A stretch of DNA of 64,000 nt from NCBI RefSeq assembly GCF_020554845.1, contig NZ_JAJCIA010000007.1, positions 78,457 through 142,456 on the forward strand. The letters are read 5' to 3'. The notes below the pieces were generated by a model, which worked only from the letters and a program-made list of their open reading frames with translations, was not told the DNA's origin and made no database searches. This stretch comes from Blautia faecis (GTDB taxonomy: Bacteria > Bacillota > Clostridia > Lachnospirales > Lachnospiraceae). Numbering within the stretch: position 1 is the stretch's first letter; each line of letters opens with the position of its first letter. Made by a program: the position numbers and the translations under genes. Shown here one piece after another: positions 60,904-64,000 of this stretch.

Positions 60904-61461
60904 ATGAGTACCGTAACCGCAACAAAGACAAAAACATACGACCTGGCATACATAGCTATTTTCGCCGTACTGATCGCAATCTGTTCCTGGATTTCCATTC
61001 CAATGACAGTGCCGTTTACATTACAGACATTTGGTGTATTTATGGCTGTTGGTGTGCTTGGCGGAAAGAGAGGCAGCCTGGCTGTACTGGTTTACATTTT
61101 ACTTGGAGCTATTGGTGTTCCTGTATTTGCAGGATTTTCAGGAGGACTTGGTATTCTTCTTAACAATACCGGCGGTTACATCATCGGATTTCTTTTCTCC
61201 GCCCTGGTAATGTGGGCTATGGAATCTCTCTGGGGCAAAAAGCCTGTTATTCAGATTCTTTCCATGGTAGTCGGACTGATTGTCTGCTACGCAATGGGAA
61301 CTATCTGGTTCATGGTTGTATATACAAGAACCTCCGGAGCTGTCGGACTTGGAACCGTACTGGGCTGGTGCGTAATTCCATTTATCATTCCTGACCTTGT
61401 AAAGATCGCTCTGGCATTTGTTTTGTCCAGAAGGGTACGTAAGCTTGTACCAATGCAGTAA
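60904..61461 (+). CDS. bioY: BioY, biotin ECF transporter S component
   Basis: 185-residue membrane protein with six helices; binds and, with an ECF module, imports biotin. ICSWISIPMTVPFTLQTFGVF, GKRGSLAVLVYILLGAIGVPVFAGFSGG (in parts) and NNTGGYIIGF are the BioY core. GAGGAGGAGA precedes the ATG. Expression should be repressed by BirA when biotin is plentiful (operator at 60809). Confidence 0.96.
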   Translation: MSTVTATKTKTYDLAYIAIFAVLIAICSWISIPMTVPFTLQTFGVFMAVGVLGGKRGSLAVLVYILLGAIGVPVFAGFSGGLGILLNNTGGYIIGFLFSALVMWAMESLWGKKPVIQILSMVVGLIVCYAMGTIWFMVVYTRTSGAVGLGTVLGWCVIPFIIPDLVKIALAFVLSRRVRKLVPMQ

Positions 61462-61861
61462 AAAAGAACGTCAGACATATCCCATTCGCCCTCACCACGG
61501 GATGTGCCTGGCGTTTTTTATCGGAAATGGCTACAGCACTGGATTTACAGCCCATATGCAGGAAATGCTGGAGCTTTTTACAAAAGGGGCAGATGTTTGT
61601 CTCACAGTAAAAACTGACGAAATCTGCTCAGCCTGTCCAAACAATAGCCAGGGAATCTGCGAGGCAGCCGAGAAGGTGAAAAGATATGACAATGCAGTGC
61701 TGGCAGAATGCGGCTTAAAAGAAGGTCAGAAACTTGCATTCCCGGAATTTACCGAAGCAGTACAGAAAAAAATCATTGAAACGGGAAAAAGAACGAAAAT
61801 CTGCGGCGATTGCCAGTGGAACCGGATCTGCCAGGAACAGCCGAGTCGGTGGAGTAAATAA
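61445..61861 (+). CDS. DUF1284 domain protein, starts inside bioY
   Basis: 138 residues. The conserved N-terminal motif PIRPHHGMCLAFF requires a start upstream of it; the best is TTG 61445, with AGAAGGG nine bases before, inside the last 17 bases of bioY. TTG 61418 is the alternative. Six Cys in the C-terminal part (CSACPNNSQGIC, CGDCQWNRIC) suggest metal or Fe-S binding. Function unknown; coupling to bioY suggests co-expression under BirA control. Confidence 0.8.
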   Translation: MYQCSKKERQTYPIRPHHGMCLAFFIGNGYSTGFTAHMQEMLELFTKGADVCLTVKTDEICSACPNNSQGICEAAEKVKRYDNAVLAECGLKEGQKLAFPEFTEAVQKKIIETGKRTKICGDCQWNRICQEQPSRWSK

Positions 61862-61885
61862 AGCAGCTCTCGCGGAAAAATACAG

Positions 61886-61922
61886 AGAACCGGATATCCA
61901 GCACTTTGCGGAATCCGGTTCT
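61886..61922. terminator. Terminator between DUF1284 and CAP genes
   Basis: AGAACCGGAT (61886-61895) pairs with ATCCGGTTCT (61913-61922), with T-rich sequence on each side; serves both convergent genes. Confidence 0.7.
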
Positions 61923-61940
61923 TTGTGTTTTAAAGATTAT

Positions 61941-63746
61941 TTATTTGACTTTAGCTTTTTTATTAAGTCCCCGTTTCTTAAGGATCTGGTTATAAAGAGC
62001 TTTCTGCTTTTTCGGAACTTTTACAGTAGCTTTTGGACTTGTATTTTTGAATGCGTTTTTGCCAATGTTCTTTAATGTAAGCCGGCTGGATTTGATGGTA
62101 ATGGAAGTAAGTTTTTTGCAGCCGTAGAATGCATTTTTACCTATTCTTACAATATTCTGACCAATTACCACTTTTTTCAGCTTACGGTTATTTTTGAAAG
62201 CATTGGTGGAAATTTCAGTTACTTTGTAGGTGGCACCTTTTATTTTTATTGTAGTTGGAATGATGACACTGGTTTTTACTTTATTTCCAATAAAGGCAAC
62301 TGTCTGGCTGGAAGAACGGCTGCTTGTAACTTTGTATATGTTTCCAGTTTTTTTATCTGTAATTTTTGTTCCAACTGAAACGGATGGAGTCGGTGTTACA
62401 GTTGGGGCAGAAGTGATTGCCGGTGTTGGTGTGGCTGTTGGAACCGGAGTCACGGTTGGCATTGGAAGCTTGGCAATTGTCTCAGTTCTCGTTACACCAC
62501 AAATAGTACAGGTGTATGTTTTTACGCCTTCTTCTGCAATTGTTGCAGGTTTGGTGATTACACCGTTATTCCAGGTGTGCTTGCCGGAAGCAGGAATTTC
62601 AGTTACATCTTTTTTGCTGTCACAGCGTGTGCAGTGATGGCTCTTGCTGCCGACTGTTTCGCAGGCAGCAGCGGTATCGATAGTCCAGTCGGAACTGTAA
62701 TCGTGACCTAATGCAGCAATTTCTTCTGTTTTAGTCTCGCTGCAGATGGTGCAGGTGTATTGTTTTACGCCAGTTTTAGTGCAGGTGGGGGGTGTGGTTA
62801 TTTTTCCATCGTCCCAGTGATTTTCACAATTATGTACTTTGACAGCAGCTGTCTGGTGCGCGGTCAGACCGTAAAGAGAAGCACTAATTGTAGTATCGCC
62901 TTCAGAAATTCCAGTTATGGAACCCGAAAGGGTAGCGACTGTCGAATCAGCAATTGTTAGATCTGGGGTATCAGTCACAAAAACAAATCTGGAACCCCAG
63001 TGTCCGAAAACGGAAATCGCTGGATCTGATACGGAAATGGAAGTGCTTTCACCTGTTTTTAAAGAATACTCATCTTTGTCAAAAGTAATATTAAAATTAG
63101 AAATTTTTGATGTTGCAACTGGAATTGTAAGGGTAGTTTCTGTGTTGTCTGCACTTACAGGGGTGGTATTAACTTTATCTCTGTATGCAAAATTTTCCAC
63201 CCAATAGTGAAAGCCATTGTAGTATACATGACCGATTCCGACACAGTTGAATTTAGAATTAAGCATATTTCGTCTGTGTCCCTGACCGGCGTAAAGCTCG
63301 TTATCTTCCCTCCAGCCGTCGTTGACACTGTCAGCAGTTCCATATCCCGCAGCTATATTTTCGCCTGCATAAGTATAATATACTGAATTTTCATAAAAGG
63401 CGGAGAAGGTGTCTTTGTTATTTGGACGTGTATGGGAATAAATAATTGCAATTTCAGCGGCCCTTTGCATAGCTGTTTTTTCCAGATCGTAATCATACTG
63501 CAATGGCTGCAGATTTGTGCAATATGTTTTGGTTGTATCGTCTTGCTTCCAATACCATGCGTCTGTGCTGCTTGTACGCATTTCATTGATCATATTCAGA
63601 ATTGTTCGTGCTTCTGTCTGTCCATATTGTACAGAAATGCTTACTGGCGTTGTGGCAGTTTCCGCCTTTACTTTAAAAGGAACCGCCAGAAACAGAAGCA
63701 TGGCAAAACAAAACCATAAATGATACAAATTTCTTTTTCTTTTCAT
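61941..63746 (-). CDS. Secreted CAP/SCP domain protein with Big, Cys and LRR modules
   Basis: 601 residues from ATG 63746 (AGGAGG six bases upstream; ATG 63752 abuts it). Signal peptide (FCFAMLLFLAVPFKVKA). CAP domain about 35-200 with SHTRPNN, GENIAAGYG, HRRNMLNSKFNCVGIG; a Big-like domain about 215-310; three Cys/His units ending in YTCTICSETKTEEIA-type motifs (about 312-430); a Pro/Thr stalk; and C-terminal BspA-type leucine-rich repeats (about 480-600). Extracellular; CAP proteins bind or modify surface ligands. Function here unknown. Confidence 0.88.
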   Translation of the reverse strand: MKRKRNLYHLWFCFAMLLFLAVPFKVKAETATTPVSISVQYGQTEARTILNMINEMRTSSTDAWYWKQDDTTKTYCTNLQPLQYDYDLEKTAMQRAAEIAIIYSHTRPNNKDTFSAFYENSVYYTYAGENIAAGYGTADSVNDGWREDNELYAGQGHRRNMLNSKFNCVGIGHVYYNGFHYWVENFAYRDKVNTTPVSADNTETTLTIPVATSKISNFNITFDKDEYSLKTGESTSISVSDPAISVFGHWGSRFVFVTDTPDLTIADSTVATLSGSITGISEGDTTISASLYGLTAHQTAAVKVHNCENHWDDGKITTPPTCTKTGVKQYTCTICSETKTEEIAALGHDYSSDWTIDTAAACETVGSKSHHCTRCDSKKDVTEIPASGKHTWNNGVITKPATIAEEGVKTYTCTICGVTRTETIAKLPMPTVTPVPTATPTPAITSAPTVTPTPSVSVGTKITDKKTGNIYKVTSSRSSSQTVAFIGNKVKTSVIIPTTIKIKGATYKVTEISTNAFKNNRKLKKVVIGQNIVRIGKNAFYGCKKLTSITIKSSRLTLKNIGKNAFKNTSPKATVKVPKKQKALYNQILKKRGLNKKAKVK

Positions 63747-64000
63747 GTTCATCCTCCTGGTGCTTTTATGGTATTTTGCTTTTGTGTTAGAGCTTGTTTC
63801 AACAAACTCTGGGAGAGGAAAATCCTCTCTGCCCGATAAAGATATTTTAGCACAAAAAATAAATATTTCTATACCTAAATAGTTAAAATAGAATATAGCT
63901 TTCGAAAAAAGAAGAAAATTTAAACATAAAAAAACACCGAAACCCTTGGCTTAACAGTGATAAGGAACTAATTTACTTATCAACTGTTAGCTGACGGTTT
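63747..64000. other. Right-end intergenic region with inverted repeat
   Basis: No complete gene. It holds a palindrome AGAGCTTGTTTCAAC/AAACTCT-type (63790-63811), a GGGAGAGGA/TCCTCTC hairpin, an A/T-rich stretch, and from about 63943 an imperfect inverted repeat (TTAACAGTGATAAG / CTTATCAACTGTTA). On the minus strand the last bases read NRQLTVDK then stop at 63975-63973, possibly the end of a gene outside the window followed by its terminator. Confidence 0.45.

Noticed and set aside
61418..61444. TTG at 61418 as start of the DUF1284 gene
   Set aside because: No ribosome site at that position; TTG 61445 has AGAAGGG at good spacing.

Overview
The window looks like chromosome from a low-to-mid GC, Gram-positive anaerobe of the Lachnospiraceae; Blautia or a close relative is my guess. 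I infer this from the gene families: a GlgC/GlgD pair, DnaD/DnaI primosome genes, SpoVG, FolT behind a THF-type riboswitch, a Gram-positive Tad pilus locus with DUF5702- and DUF6382-like proteins, and strong AGGAGG-type ribosome sites throughout. No rRNA, tRNA, CRISPR array, transposase gene or phage module was seen.

Layout. 1-6.9 kb: end of a secreted GH5 endoglucanase, an EndoQ-like PHP nuclease, a small phosphodiesterase, LrgA/LrgB, a WYL regulator and BirA. 6.9-8.8 kb (minus strand): an ECF sigma factor, its zinc anti-sigma factor and a membrane protein; the sigma gene has no ATG, GTG or TTG start and appears to begin at ATT. 9-16 kb: AlaX, an amidohydrolase, a small protein coupled to a four-repeat lipoprotein, a THF riboswitch with folT, an acetyltransferase and an SGNH esterase, interrupted by palindromic repeat elements. 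15.7-25.4 kb: an 11-gene Tad/Flp pilus operon with two prepilin peptidases. 25.5-34.5 kb: rhomboid protease, orphan histidine kinase, HIT protein, sigma factor, murG, a beta-CASP RNase, mtnN and a methyltransferase.

34.5-46.8 kb: a large exported protein, galT, an InlB-repeat/SGNH surface protein, asnS, a YhaO/YhaN-like pair and, on the minus strand, prs. 45.8-49.9 kb (minus strand): dnaI, dnaD and murC; between dnaD and murC lies a dense cluster of DnaA boxes. 50.3-54.6 kb: glgC-glgD, spoVG and a 3D-domain cell-wall protein. 54.7-60.7 kb (minus strand): an orphan PduB-like shell protein, two heterologous ABC half-transporters, a soluble GHKL kinase and a LytTR regulator. 60.8-63.8 kb: bioY under a clear BirA operator, a DUF1284 protein, and a CAP/LRR secreted protein.

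How the parts connect. BirA (5.9 kb) has its N-terminal DNA-binding domain, and a near-perfect BirA operator covers the -35 of bioY (60.8 kb), so regulator and target lie in one window. The folate and biotin S-components (FolT, BioY) have no local ECF energising module and presumably share one elsewhere. DnaA boxes upstream of dnaD-dnaI suggest DnaA control of primosome loading genes or DnaA titration. Two unrelated-looking palindromic element families share a central stem-loop (CGTAG, loop, CTACG) whose outer base pair covaries between copies; this and the ATT-started sigma factor are the most unusual signals here.
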